Positions 39,423 through 48,607 are shown, counted from the stretch's first letter. The stretch: DNA of 64,000 nt from an uncultured Acidobacteriota bacterium (GCA_903851035.1 CAINND010000093.1:30669-94668); one strand, 5' to 3'. Notes: generated by a model not told the origin, from the sequence alone. Numbers and translations are program-made.

Positions 39423-41903
39423 ATGACTGGCGAATCGACGATGAACGGAATTCTGATGCTGGACATGGACAAAGCGGGCAACATCACGGAGCGCACAAAG
39501 TCAGTTGTTCAGGACGAGTGGCTCACTGGTACGGTGCTGGGGGAATGCTATCCCGGCATCAAAGTTGCTCTTTTGACTGTTCCAACCGACGCAGTTGAAT
39601 GGGGCGAGCGTGCGGCCGTTATGGACCGGATGTGCTCCATTGCACACGATGGAATCACGTACCGGCTGGTGGGCGCGAGCGGATCGGCAAAGAATGGGAA
39701 GTTCTATTATGCCGACACCAAGCATGCGCCCGCCCTGCGTGCGCGATTCCTTGCCTGGCCGGAAGCGGCAATCACGTATTTCGGAATTCTGACGAGCAAT
39801 TGCAGCGTCGTGAAGACGATGCGCAACGCCAGAATCCGTGTCGTTCCGGACAACGAATATGGCACGAATGACTGCCGTGGATGGATTCGACGTGCCTGGG
39901 TCGAGGAGATGAAACTTCGGCCTGGACACGTTTATCAGACGCGCGAAGCGTTTGACCTCTCCATCAGTGGCAAGGCAGTCAGCACGCAGGCCAAGGGCTT
40001 GTTGAAGGCGATGGAAAACGACGTTGCCGATTTCATCGGCGCGGACCTCGTTCTGCCGGAGTCCTCGGTCAAGCCCCTGCCTGAGTTGCCACCGTTTTCG
40101 GCGGGCGCCGACGAATGCCGTCTGTTCGTCAGCGACGTCATCATTGGGGTGCGGGAGAGCTCCCGCACCCTGGAGTTCGGCTCTTCCTACACCGTCCTGC
40201 AACACGCATCCCGCGAGGTGATCGAGTGCGAGATCATCCCGAAGGCCTCCGCTGAGATCCGGGTGCTGGCCGAAGCGTGGCGGACGAAGAACCATGTGAA
40301 GGTCCTCGAATTGATCGGCAAGAAGGTCTCGATCGACGAAGATCAATTCGATGAGGTTGCCGTCCGCGAACTGGCCGGACAGGAAGATGCCTACCAAGCT
40401 GTCGAATCCATTCTGCTGGCCGATGGAAGCGGCAAGATGACGCGCCATCCCTACGTCCACAAGACGCTGTCAAAGCTGATTGCAAAGTATGCCTTCAAGC
40501 TCTGCACAGGGGGTGGACTGCATCTGCCCGGCTTCACCCTTACCGATGATGGCTACCTGGTCCTGATCGACGGAAAAATCCGCAGCGGCTCGAACTGGCT
40601 GCCGGTGGACACGGCGATCGTGACCTCACCATTGGCCTCGCAGCGGGGGCTTTGCTGCCGTTACCCGGTTCGCATGGTCGAGGATTTGCTGCCGATGAAG
40701 CACGCAAATCTTCAGGACACTGCAAACCTGTTGGTCGAGCGGGGATTCACGCCCGAACAGGCGAGTTGGATTGCCGAAAACCAACTGTGTCTCAACGGAA
40801 CGTACACGCTCCATCAGGACACCGCCAAGCGCAATGGCGGGGACTTCGATGGCGACATGATCTGTGTGATCGACGGCGACCGGTATCCGATGTTCACCGA
40901 TTTCCGCTTCACTCTCACAGAGCATCCGCCGATCAAGAAGAACAAGGCAGCCCGTCTGAAGTCGGACTGGTACAACATCGAAGCTATTGCCATGGGAGCG
41001 ATGGGCAATCAGATCGGCGTCATTACCGATCTGGAAGCGGCGGCCCTGGCCAGCGGCTTCGATGAAGACATTTACGTACTGGTACCCGAACTTCAGAAGG
41101 AGATCGACGGCCTCAAGCACAACACGTGCGCAGACCGCTCAGTGCTGAAGGCGATCCGGGAGAGGGCACCGAAGCCGGTGTGGTTGAACCTGAAAAACCC
41201 AACCTCGCTGAATGACCTGCCTCTGCAACTCGATGTATTCCCGACCGACCGCATTGGCAGGTACTACAACAGCCTGCGCCCGGAGATTGCGTTCATGATG
41301 GGCGAGCCGATGCAGGTCAGTCAGTTTGCCGGCCTGATCGTCGGGAATAGTCCCACCCAAGAGATGTTCAACGAATGCGAGCTGATTCGGTGCATCTTCA
41401 ATTTCGGACACGACGTTATCCGGAAGAGAACGAGCGCCGAGGAGGAGCGCGTCAAACGCAGCATTGCTGCACTCGAAGCCGCCCTGCAATCCAAGGATGA
41501 GGACGCCATTGCCGCTGCCCGTAAGGCACGCACCAAGGCGCTCAAGTCCCAACAGGTCGTCGAAAAGTGGGCAAAAGAGAAGTCCCGCTCCCTTGGACAC
41601 ATTGTCGCCGCCTGGAGTATGTCGAAGCGCACCAACCGTAAGGCCTGGTGCCAGGCGATGCACAGCATCGTTCACAATAGCAAGTCGCCCCTCGCCACTG
41701 GTTCGTTGGCCATTCACGCGTTCCCGCAGGAATTTGTGGATGCGCTCGCCGGACGGACGGGTGGGGTTCGTTCGGTTGTCGCAATGCCCAAGGTGCTGGG
41801 CGAGGTAGTAGTGGAAGACGATGCGCTGTATCTCTACGGCGCCGGCAGAGAGAAGTCCTATCTCTTCCGGTACGACCGCAAAGCGCACGCCATCGTCAAG
41901 TAG
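39423..41903 (+). CDS. YonO/QDE-1-type single-chain RNA polymerase (two double-psi barrels)
   Basis: Protein of 826 residues. GGDFDGDMICVIDGD places the universal metal site of RNAP beta-prime and cellular RNA-dependent RNA polymerases at D474, D476 and D478. First-barrel motifs precede it: NDCRGWI (like DGxGxI), VYQTRE (like AFQxR), AKGLL with Lys191 and LPESSVK with Lys217, spaced like the two QDE-1 active-site lysines. CRYPVRMVEDLLPMK resembles RNPxxHPGDIR. NQIGVITDLEAAALASG and ELQKEIDGLKH resemble DxLGxIxxxHxxxAD and the AIDxxKxG helix. Length is near YonO of phage SPbeta. Predicted to synthesise RNA on a DNA or RNA template; its place between virB8 and a virB9-like gene suggests a transfer-linked job. 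Confidence 0.85.
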   Translation: MTGESTMNGILMLDMDKAGNITERTKSVVQDEWLTGTVLGECYPGIKVALLTVPTDAVEWGERAAVMDRMCSIAHDGITYRLVGASGSAKNGKFYYADTKHAPALRARFLAWPEAAITYFGILTSNCSVVKTMRNARIRVVPDNEYGTNDCRGWIRRAWVEEMKLRPGHVYQTREAFDLSISGKAVSTQAKGLLKAMENDVADFIGADLVLPESSVKPLPELPPFSAGADECRLFVSDVIIGVRESSRTLEFGSSYTVLQHASREVIECEIIPKASAEIRVLAEAWRTKNHVKVLELIGKKVSIDEDQFDEVAVRELAGQEDAYQAVESILLADGSGKMTRHPYVHKTLSKLIAKYAFKLCTGGGLHLPGFTLTDDGYLVLIDGKIRSGSNWLPVDTAIVTSPLASQRGLCCRYPVRMVEDLLPMKHANLQDTANLLVERGFTPEQASWIAENQLCLNGTYTLHQDTAKRNGGDFDGDMICVIDGDRYPMFTDFRFTLTEHPPIKKNKAARLKSDWYNIEAIAMGAMGNQIGVITDLEAAALASGFDEDIYVLVPELQKEIDGLKHNTCADRSVLKAIRERAPKPVWLNLKNPTSLNDLPLQLDVFPTDRIGRYYNSLRPEIAFMMGEPMQVSQFAGLIVGNSPTQEMFNECELIRCIFNFGHDVIRKRTSAEEERVKRSIAALEAALQSKDEDAIAAARKARTKALKSQQVVEKWAKEKSRSLGHIVAAWSMSKRTNRKAWCQAMHSIVHNSKSPLATGSLAIHAFPQEFVDALAGRTGGVRSVVAMPKVLGEVVVEDDALYLYGAGREKSYLFRYDRKAHAIVK

Positions 41904-41922
41904 TCGAGCTTTAGCGCTCTTT

Positions 41923-41955
41923 CGGGAGGACGTGCCGTCGTTGAGCGTCCTCCCG
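41923..41955 (+). other. Hairpin after the polymerase-like gene
   Basis: Perfect 10-bp stem CGGGAGGACG (41923-41932) / CGTCCTCCCG (41946-41955) with a 13-base loop and no T-run. It may pause or process the operon mRNA rather than terminate it, since T4SS genes continue downstream. Confidence 0.5.
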
Positions 41956-41972
41956 GAAGGGAAGGACAGGAT

Positions 41973-42389
41973 ATGACGGCAGCTTCTCACAACTCGTATG
42001 AACTGGGCTTTGGGAGGGCCGCGATGTTTCTCACGTCCTGGGTGTTCGTCATTGGCTCGCTTCTGCTGCTGGCGCGCCTTGTAAGCCATACACGGCTGTT
42101 CACGCACGCATTTGTGGAGACCGTGAAGCCTTCCGATCCGGCACTGCACGCTCAGGGCACCGTTTTGGGCCGCTATCAGGTGCAGATCGATTTCGGTAAG
42201 GTTGTGCTGGCCGAAGGCGCCACGCAGTTCCACTACCAATGGAAATTGATCCAGAGCCAGGCTGGTCTCCGGATCACGAAGGAAGACAAGGAGGTGCTCG
42301 ACAGAAAAGTTCAAGCGTACTGCAAACACGTCGTAGAGGATCCAACAGTCGCGGCAGGCGATCACCGCTTGCTGCAGTGGTTCAACTAG
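41973..42389 (+). CDS. Small membrane-anchored protein
   Basis: Protein of 138 residues. One membrane helix (MFLTSWVFVIGSLLLLARLV) lies near the N-terminus, then a periplasmic domain of about 90 residues (GRYQVQIDFGKVVLAEGATQFHYQWKLIQ). ATG 41973 follows AAGGACAGGAT. Not recognised; embedded between the polymerase and the second VirB9-like gene, so probably a transfer accessory protein. Confidence 0.5.
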   Translation: MTAASHNSYELGFGRAAMFLTSWVFVIGSLLLLARLVSHTRLFTHAFVETVKPSDPALHAQGTVLGRYQVQIDFGKVVLAEGATQFHYQWKLIQSQAGLRITKEDKEVLDRKVQAYCKHVVEDPTVAAGDHRLLQWFN

Positions 42390-42466
42390 CAGGACTTCGC
42401 ATGGCAGGGCGGTGCAGTCTGGCCTCTCTGCCATGCAGCAAAGAGACGAGGACCGCAATAGACAAA

Positions 42467-43366
42467 ATGAAACTGCCGACCAGAATCCTTATTTCCGCCG
42501 CCATGCTCCTCATGTTGATCGGTGCAAGCGCCGCGGACACTCACATAACGACCGACGTCATCCAGCCGGGCAAGGTAACGCGTGTTGCCACCGCCCTGAA
42601 CCACGTAACGATCATCGAGCTTCCGGAGCCCGTTGTCTCCTATTCGATTGGCAGTGACTCCGTCCGCGTCGAATACCACGACAACCGTGTCCTGATTAAG
42701 CCGACCAAGCCGAACGTCTCCACCAACCTCTTTGTGTGGACCGCGACGAGTCATACCGTTTACGAGATTCTTCCCGCCGGCGATCCGGCGGCGATGTCCT
42801 ATGTGCTCGATCAGGTCCTCCCGGCGCCACCGCCTGTTCCCGGGCCCTCCCGGGAGGAGGTGGAGCGGCAGACGGACACCATGTACGCAAGCGCTCTGGC
42901 GAACCAGCGGCTGATTCGGAGCGGCAAGCTGCCGCACGGCCTCCGCTTCTGGTACCGCCATTCCGGTGAGGATCACTGCGACGCCTGTGTCGAGTTACGC
43001 GTGACTCGAATCACGGAAGACGCCAGCAGCTACTATGTCCGCGTCGTGGCCGAGAACAAGGCTACGCACCCCTACCGGCTGCAGGAGCCGGCCGTGACGG
43101 CGCTCAGGCCAACATTCTCAGAGAACATCGCCGACCACTACATGAACCGCCAGATCTCCGTGGACGCGCTGCGCGAGATGGGCCGCTTTGCTCCCGAGCC
43201 GCTTCGCACACACGGCTCGACGCTGAATGCGCCGCGCGATCTGAAGGCCGGTGAGAGTGCCGAGTGGATCGTTGGCTTCGCGAAACCCGGGCGAACGCCA
43301 GCCATCTACCAGTTCAGTCTTCCGGACGATGAAAAGCATCCCGTCACCGCAACCGTAGTGTTCTAG
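42467..43366 (+). CDS. VirB9/TrbG-like conjugation protein (second copy)
   Basis: Protein of 299 residues with signal peptide (LISAAMLLMLIGASAA). A longer start at 42401, six bases after AGGA, is also possible. The N-terminal half is VirB9-like: GKVTRVATALNHVTIIELPE, VLIKPTKPNVSTNLFVWTAT, HTVYEILPAG. These contain the IKP and TNLxVxT core seen in VirB9. A Pro-rich linker and a second beta domain (WYRHSGEDHCDACVELRVTRI) follow. Compared with the copy at 24092 it is the better family match. Confidence 0.65.
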   Translation: MKLPTRILISAAMLLMLIGASAADTHITTDVIQPGKVTRVATALNHVTIIELPEPVVSYSIGSDSVRVEYHDNRVLIKPTKPNVSTNLFVWTATSHTVYEILPAGDPAAMSYVLDQVLPAPPPVPGPSREEVERQTDTMYASALANQRLIRSGKLPHGLRFWYRHSGEDHCDACVELRVTRITEDASSYYVRVVAENKATHPYRLQEPAVTALRPTFSENIADHYMNRQISVDALREMGRFAPEPLRTHGSTLNAPRDLKAGESAEWIVGFAKPGRTPAIYQFSLPDDEKHPVTATVVF

Positions 43367-43438
43367 CTTCACGGCAGTTTCATAGTCGGCCTGCGCAATG
43401 GCCGGCTATTTTTGGCCCAAAAACAGAGAGGAAGAGTG

Positions 43439-43717
43439 ATGGAAACCCCCAAAAAGCCCAAGGTATTGCCATTGAGAGCCATAACGCCAGAGGAAAGTGT
43501 CATGTACGCCAGAGAGGCGTTCAAGAGAGGCCAGATACGTGACTTCTCAACGTCCCTGCTCGACCTTGTCACGGACCCAGTCCAGCAACACTCATACAAG
43601 CCTGATGCCAACCCGGACGACCCCGGACGCCGCCGTCTGCACCCGATCCTCGTTTCAGGGATTGTCTGCTTCGGCTTGATGTTTGTCATGTTTCTCTACT
43701 TCTCGTACTGGCGGTAG
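43439..43717 (+). CDS. Small bitopic membrane protein
   Basis: Protein of 92 residues with a cytoplasmic N-terminal part (MYAREAFKRGQIRDFSTSLLDLVTD) and a C-terminal membrane helix (ILVSGIVCFGLMFVMFLYFSY). ATG 43439 follows GAGAGGAAGAG. Size and topology would fit an accessory T4SS protein, but no family is recognised. Confidence 0.5.
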   Translation: METPKKPKVLPLRAITPEESVMYAREAFKRGQIRDFSTSLLDLVTDPVQQHSYKPDANPDDPGRRRLHPILVSGIVCFGLMFVMFLYFSYWR

Positions 43718-44169
43718 TGGTTCGGGTGACTTGGATGGCTCACGAAGCTAGCAACACGTTCACGACAATTCGCGAGATATTTCGCCCTATCGCGCTGCTC
43801 GGCGGCCACCAGTACGCGGCGTGCCTGAGCATTCGAAAAGTCAAAGGGCGGCTCTATCTCTCAGACGATGACCAGTGGTCGTGGAGTCCGCTGAGTGGGG
43901 AGGAACCGCGCATTCTCACGGATTGGGAACTGGAAGCGCTGCTCTCGCCACTTGATGTCTGCCGGACCCTGTTGCTTTCGGCGCAAGACTTGATGGTTCA
44001 CCTTCTGCGCCAGATCGACTGCCTTTCGGACTGTGCGGCGCGGGACTGCGCGCTCCCCTGGGTGATTCCCAGCCGCTGGTATGAAGACAGAATCATCCGC
44101 GAAGTATTTCGCTTGCGGGGCGCTCGGTCCCCGGGACAGGAGTGTGCTCGATGGCTGAACGGAAGATGA
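43717..44169 (+). CDS. Hypothetical protein of the T4SS operon
   Basis: Soluble protein of 150 residues with a GTG start that overlaps the preceding TAG; its end overlaps the coupling-protein gene by 19 bp. It contains WSWSPLSGEEPRILTDWELEALLSPLD and a Cys-containing helix (RQIDCLSDCAARDCALPW). Not recognised. The tight overlaps argue that it is translated. Confidence 0.5.
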   Translation: MVRVTWMAHEASNTFTTIREIFRPIALLGGHQYAACLSIRKVKGRLYLSDDDQWSWSPLSGEEPRILTDWELEALLSPLDVCRTLLLSAQDLMVHLLRQIDCLSDCAARDCALPWVIPSRWYEDRIIREVFRLRGARSPGQECARWLNGR

Positions 44170-45932
44170 CGCAGCAGGAGGAAATTCGCGAGGGCGAAGC
44201 GTTGGTTGTGCTTTACGTTCTGGGGGCGGCCCTCGTAGCCGTGCTCCTTTGGATCGCGCACAGCCGTCTCTTCCTGTCGGCCGCGCAGCTCATCGAGCTG
44301 CCGGCGTTGCCCTTTCCCGCCATTGCTTTTGCAATCTCGGTGCTCGTCTACTTCGTGACCCGCCGCTCGCGCCGCGAAGAGCAGTGGCCGCGAAGCTTTC
44401 CAGTGATTGCACCCAGAGCGGACCGCAAACATCTTGCCATGGCGGCCGCCAAGGACGCTGTCCTGGTTGGATACCGGACGAGCGGGGCGCCGTTTTATTG
44501 GGCAAACCAGCTTCGCTCGATGCAGGCCATCTGCTTTGGACAGACCGGAGCGGGAAAGTCAACGCTGCTGGAGTCTATTACCCAACAGGACATCGCCCGC
44601 GGTCACCCGATCATTATCATGGATGGCAAAGGTGAACAGGAGCTCCTTCAACGCCTCTTGCCGTCCATACACGCGGCTGGCAGAACGCACCAGCTTCGAC
44701 TGATCGATCCCCAGCATTCCGAATTTTCCGCTCAGTACAACCCTCTCTGGGTTCCCTCTGGGGCGAGCCCGGAAGATCAGGTGTCGTTCATCTTCGATTC
44801 CTTCCAGATGAACACCAACGAGTTCTTCGACTCCCACCAGCGCGTCTATCTTGAGAACCTAGTCCGCATCCTGTACTACTCCGGCCGCCGCTTCAACATT
44901 AACGACATTCTCGTCATCGCCTACGATGTGTCCAAACTGAAGAGCCAGGTGCAGACCGCGATGGACAACATGGACCGGCTTGCGGCTTCTCCTGAGGAGC
45001 GGCGAGCGTTGAGCATGAGTGTCCACAACCTTGCCGCAACCTTCGACGACAAGGAGCGTGTCCCTAAGATCCAGGGTCTGATCAATCACCTGATGACCTT
45101 CATGCCGAAGGAGATGGCGCGCATCACCGGCGCCTACGAGAACGTCGTCACCATGGATGAGGTGATCGACCAGCGGCTTATCTTCTACCTCTGTCTCAAC
45201 ACAAGTATCAACAAAACGGCAGTCAAATCCCTCGGTCGGATACTGCTTCAGAACCTGCAACTGATGATTGGGCGGCGCTACTCCAAGTCCAGCTGTGGCT
45301 CCGAACATCCGTTTGTCAGCGTCATCTTGGATGAGTTCGCGCCCTTCGCGTACGAGGATTTCGCCCAGATTATTAACCAGGCACGCGGGACCAATGTTGC
45401 CTTTCTCTTTGCTCTGCAGAACCAGTCGCAGTTGCTCCAGGTGGGCGAGTCCTTCCGCAGCGATCTATCGTCCTCGCCGAATACAACCTTCATGCTGCGC
45501 ACCAAGGACGGCCCGACGTCCAAGATGTTCCTCGAAAATTCATCCCGGGTAAAGGAGATGAGGAGGTCGGTGCAATTTGCCACGAGGGGACTGTTTTCTC
45601 CCACGTACGAGGAACAGGACGCAGGCACCCAGACCGAGGTTTACGACTCAGCAGCGAAAGACGAGCACCTGAAACGGATGCCAACCGGGCAGATGGAGGC
45701 GCTCGTAACCGACCATCGGCGCGGCGCGATTCTCGAACACCTGCGCGTCCGCCAGGGAATCCAGAGCCTGCTTAGAGAGAATCCTGCAGCCGCTTTCTAT
45801 CCACCTCTAACCGTATGCCGGAAGCAGTCGCAGGGCCTTCATTTGACGTTTTCCGGAATGCCGTCGCAGCTTACCGAAGCCCGCACCAAGCGCACCACCC
45901 GCCGCAATTCGTCCCGAGGAGGACTCCGATGA
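44151..45932 (+). CDS. VirD4/TraG-type coupling ATPase
   Basis: Protein of 593 residues from ATG 44151 (AGGAG eight bases before). Two N-terminal membrane helices are followed by Walker A FGQTGAGKS (about residues 129-137), IIIMDGKGEQELLQ, Walker B VSVILDEFAPFAYED (about 388-402) and the TraG/TraD C-terminal signature INQARGTNVAFLFALQNQSQL. It delivers the relaxase-DNA substrate to the channel in related systems. No relaxase gene is adjacent. Confidence 0.9.
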   Translation: MAERKMTQQEEIREGEALVVLYVLGAALVAVLLWIAHSRLFLSAAQLIELPALPFPAIAFAISVLVYFVTRRSRREEQWPRSFPVIAPRADRKHLAMAAAKDAVLVGYRTSGAPFYWANQLRSMQAICFGQTGAGKSTLLESITQQDIARGHPIIIMDGKGEQELLQRLLPSIHAAGRTHQLRLIDPQHSEFSAQYNPLWVPSGASPEDQVSFIFDSFQMNTNEFFDSHQRVYLENLVRILYYSGRRFNINDILVIAYDVSKLKSQVQTAMDNMDRLAASPEERRALSMSVHNLAATFDDKERVPKIQGLINHLMTFMPKEMARITGAYENVVTMDEVIDQRLIFYLCLNTSINKTAVKSLGRILLQNLQLMIGRRYSKSSCGSEHPFVSVILDEFAPFAYEDFAQIINQARGTNVAFLFALQNQSQLLQVGESFRSDLSSSPNTTFMLRTKDGPTSKMFLENSSRVKEMRRSVQFATRGLFSPTYEEQDAGTQTEVYDSAAKDEHLKRMPTGQMEALVTDHRRGAILEHLRVRQGIQSLLRENPAAAFYPPLTVCRKQSQGLHLTFSGMPSQLTEARTKRTTRRNSSRGGLR

Positions 45933-47113
45933 AACAGTCTTTATTGCTCGTCGTACTTTTCTTTGCAGCGCACTCTGCGCTAGGTCAATCAACCCTTGAC
46001 CCGGCGGCGACCGATACCTACACCCAGCAGCAGGTTGAACCCGAGCCGGTCTATCAGCAGTTGCATGACATCCCGCCGCAGCTGCGAACGTCGCAGCAGC
46101 CGCTTCCCACGCCGCCGCGGGCAGTTGCTCATGGGCAGACCGGCAGGGCTTCCGGCTCGGAGCAATGGCAATACGATCCCGCCGCCAGATGGGGAGATGG
46201 AGAGCAAAAGCCAGCCAATGAGTCAGGCATCGAGCGCGCGTTAAGGGGGATCAATCCGTGCAACGTGCCGTATGGCGGCCTGCTCGCCGAATGGCGTATC
46301 GCGGTGATGAGGGAGACGATTGAAAATATCTATTACTGGAGCCAGATCATCAGTTGGGGCAGCCTGATGCTCGCGTGTTTTTACATTGCGTGGCTCCACC
46401 ACGAGCGGGAGGACCGGCTACAGATTACCAGCGGGATCATTGCACAGCTCTGGAATGCCCACATGTTTGCGCGCGATAAGGCGCTTGAATCGATTGAAGC
46501 ACACAACAAACTGGTCGAATGGATCGACGCCGAAGAGGCAGCCGGCGAGGAGCAATCGGCTCAGTCAACGGCGACTTCTCCCTTAGGGATAGCGGCGACC
46601 ACCACGTCGAATGCGCTAGGGTCTCTCGCATCGCCGGCCACAAAGACTCGCAAGGACTCGGCGCTTGCTTGGGCCGAATCGGTATTTGAAGAGCCACAAA
46701 AGGGCTCCAGCCCCGTCTCGAAAGAGGCCGCCACATCCAACATGCATGCGGACCAAAATGATGCGAATGAGGCTGTCCCGTTATCGTTAAGAGCTGCTCG
46801 CTGGCAGGAAATGCAACCGGAGCAACTGCCGGCGAATGCGCCCATTCGTGAGGTGGCAACCGACGCCGGGCTGGGTTCCGAAACCCTTTCCAGGGCTGAT
46901 AAAGACGCCGCGCCGTCCGATGCTGAGGACGTTGACGCGATCAAGCGCGCCCTCCAGAAGGCCACGGAAACTCTCAACGTTCAGGCGGCTCAGCTAGCAA
47001 CCAAGGATGCGCAACTGAAGGCCAAAGACGACAAAATCACCAGCCAGCGGCAGCTGGTGAGCGATCTCAATAACAAGCTGAAAGCGAGCGGCGCAACCGG
47101 GAGCGGTGCTTGA
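45929..47113 (+). CDS. Exported or membrane protein with C-terminal coiled coil
   Basis: Protein of 394 residues, ATGA overlap with the coupling ATPase. Signal peptide (LLVVLFFAAHSALGQ), Gln/Pro-rich stretch, CNVPYGGLLAEWRIAVMR, then a membrane helix (WSQIISWGSLMLACFYIAWL). After an Ala/Ser-rich low-complexity region it ends in a coiled coil (KATETLNVQAAQLATKDAQLKAKDDKI). No family recognised; likely a channel accessory protein. Confidence 0.6.
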   Translation: MKQSLLLVVLFFAAHSALGQSTLDPAATDTYTQQQVEPEPVYQQLHDIPPQLRTSQQPLPTPPRAVAHGQTGRASGSEQWQYDPAARWGDGEQKPANESGIERALRGINPCNVPYGGLLAEWRIAVMRETIENIYYWSQIISWGSLMLACFYIAWLHHEREDRLQITSGIIAQLWNAHMFARDKALESIEAHNKLVEWIDAEEAAGEEQSAQSTATSPLGIAATTTSNALGSLASPATKTRKDSALAWAESVFEEPQKGSSPVSKEAATSNMHADQNDANEAVPLSLRAARWQEMQPEQLPANAPIREVATDAGLGSETLSRADKDAAPSDAEDVDAIKRALQKATETLNVQAAQLATKDAQLKAKDDKITSQRQLVSDLNNKLKASGATGSGA

Positions 47114-47652
47114 TGACCGTCGCGCATGCATTGCCGCAGGGCAAGCTGGCGGTGAAATGGGCTGGCTGTGGGTCGCTGTGGTGGCACAGGCCTGGTGCCA
47201 CACTCGCGCGTACCGCGCTGATGAATACGACTGGCTTTGTCCATGGATCGCGTGAAGTGCGGTGCTGGTGTACCCCGGAGACCAGCGGAATCGTACGGCT
47301 TAATTGCAACCGTTCCCGGCCAATCGCCCGGTACGAGGATGGGGTTGGCGGCGTTTATCTCTCCGTTGGAGTCGTGCGAGCGGGCGCGCAGAACCGGCTT
47401 CTTCTTCATCCGCGGGTCAGTGATCGACTTCCGGTTGACTGCTATCTCGTCGCCCTTCAGAGCGCAATTCACGGCTCGATTGACCTGTCATCTCATCCGT
47501 TTTCTGGGCACGTCCAGCTCGTTTCCGCAAGCGAGCGCGGAGGCGCCCAAGAACTCTTGGCCCTCATGTGGCCTGGCAGCACGGTCATGTCTACCCTCGG
47601 GAGATTGGAGTTGTCATGGATACTGAAACGCCAGAAAACGACCAGCTGGTAA
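47113..47652 (+). CDS. Doubtful hypothetical protein
   Basis: A 179-residue frame whose ATG overlaps the previous TGA (TGATG) and whose end overlaps the next gene by 37 bp. Composition is unremarkable and rich in Arg, Cys and Trp, with no recognised motif. A plus-strand frame at 47237 and a minus-strand frame compete over the same stretch. Included because the operon would otherwise have a 500-bp hole; it may be untranslated. Confidence 0.35.
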   Translation: MTVAHALPQGKLAVKWAGCGSLWWHRPGATLARTALMNTTGFVHGSREVRCWCTPETSGIVRLNCNRSRPIARYEDGVGGVYLSVGVVRAGAQNRLLLHPRVSDRLPVDCYLVALQSAIHGSIDLSSHPFSGHVQLVSASERGGAQELLALMWPGSTVMSTLGRLELSWILKRQKTTSW

Positions 47653-48479
47653 TGCCAGCGCAGCCTAAACGAAAGAGGAAGGCCCCCAGCGTTAGCAAGA
47701 TCACATTCGACGCGGACGGAGATAGACGCCTCCTCGCGCTGATTCGAAATGCCACATTTATCTCGCATAAGCAGCTGCTTGGGATCGCATTGCGCCAGGG
47801 AATCAAATCCTCAAAGGATGCTGTCCGTAAACGCATCCGTCGCTACCTGGAGAACGGTCTAATACGTCTGGTCCCTGCGATGCCACTCTACGTAAAAGCG
47901 GTTTACCAGATCACAAGGGAGGGACTGAGCGCGCTGGAATCTCTCGGTGCAGGCATCAGCTCTATCTCGTCTGAGACCGAGACTCTCCCATCCGCGTTGC
48001 AGGCACCGCATTTTCTGGACATCAACGAGGTGCGGCTTGCTTTCGCAGTCGATCCAGTGCTCAGTCGAGGTGAGTGGCTGACGGACCCTGAGATTAAGGC
48101 ACGGAATACGACACCTGGGGTTGTGCCATTTGCCAAAGACTACGACGCAATTCTGCAGCTCACAGACAAGTCAGGCCAGGAGTTTCTCGTCGGACTCGAG
48201 TACGAGCGAACGTACAAAGATGCCCGCCGGTACGACGAGATCGCTCAGAGGATTGAAACGGAAAACCAGCTCTGCTGTGTTTTGTATATCGCAGGCTCGA
48301 TTGATTTGGTCGCCCGGCTGATTGATTCCGTCTACTGCCCAAACTTCCCACTTTGTGTCACCACTGCCGGCATGCTCAAGCAGCAATGTCTGGATTCGAA
48401 TGTTGGTTTCATGGCCGGAGGAAGCCGCCGGAAAAGCACACTTCGGCAGTATTTTGCTGCTCTGAAACACCCTATCTAA
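47616..48479 (+). CDS. Replication-relaxation (Replic_Relax) family protein
   Basis: Protein of 287 residues from ATG 47616 (GGGAGATTGGAG upstream). The N-terminal winged helix (LLALIRNATFISHKQLLGIA ... VRKRIRRYLENGLIRLVP) is followed by the Replic_Relax core with DYDAILQLTDKSGQEFLVGLE, YERTYKDARRYDEIAQR and CVLYIAGS. The E...K/R pattern resembles a restriction-endonuclease-like fold. The family is found on plasmids and ICEs and is linked to replication or relaxation. Last gene of operon II, beside a possible origin region. Confidence 0.75.
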   Translation: MDTETPENDQLVMPAQPKRKRKAPSVSKITFDADGDRRLLALIRNATFISHKQLLGIALRQGIKSSKDAVRKRIRRYLENGLIRLVPAMPLYVKAVYQITREGLSALESLGAGISSISSETETLPSALQAPHFLDINEVRLAFAVDPVLSRGEWLTDPEIKARNTTPGVVPFAKDYDAILQLTDKSGQEFLVGLEYERTYKDARRYDEIAQRIETENQLCCVLYIAGSIDLVARLIDSVYCPNFPLCVTTAGMLKQQCLDSNVGFMAGGSRRKSTLRQYFAALKHPI

Positions 48480-48509
48480 CTGGCGTGCTTGTGGTTTCGG
48501 TTCCTGTTC

Positions 48510-48545
48510 ACGGCGAGGCTTTAACTAGGCTTCGCCGTTGTGTTT
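48510..48545 (+). terminator. Terminator of T4SS operon II
   Basis: ACGGCGAGGC (48510-48519) pairs with GCTTCGCCGT (48529-48538), with one G-U pair and a 9-base loop. TGTGTTT follows. It lies 30 bp after the Replic_Relax stop codon. Confidence 0.65.
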
Positions 48546-48607
48546 CTGTGAACCGTGCAGTGCACAAAACGGAGCCAAGGGGTAGCCCACGATGTGCGAA
48601 TTAGATG

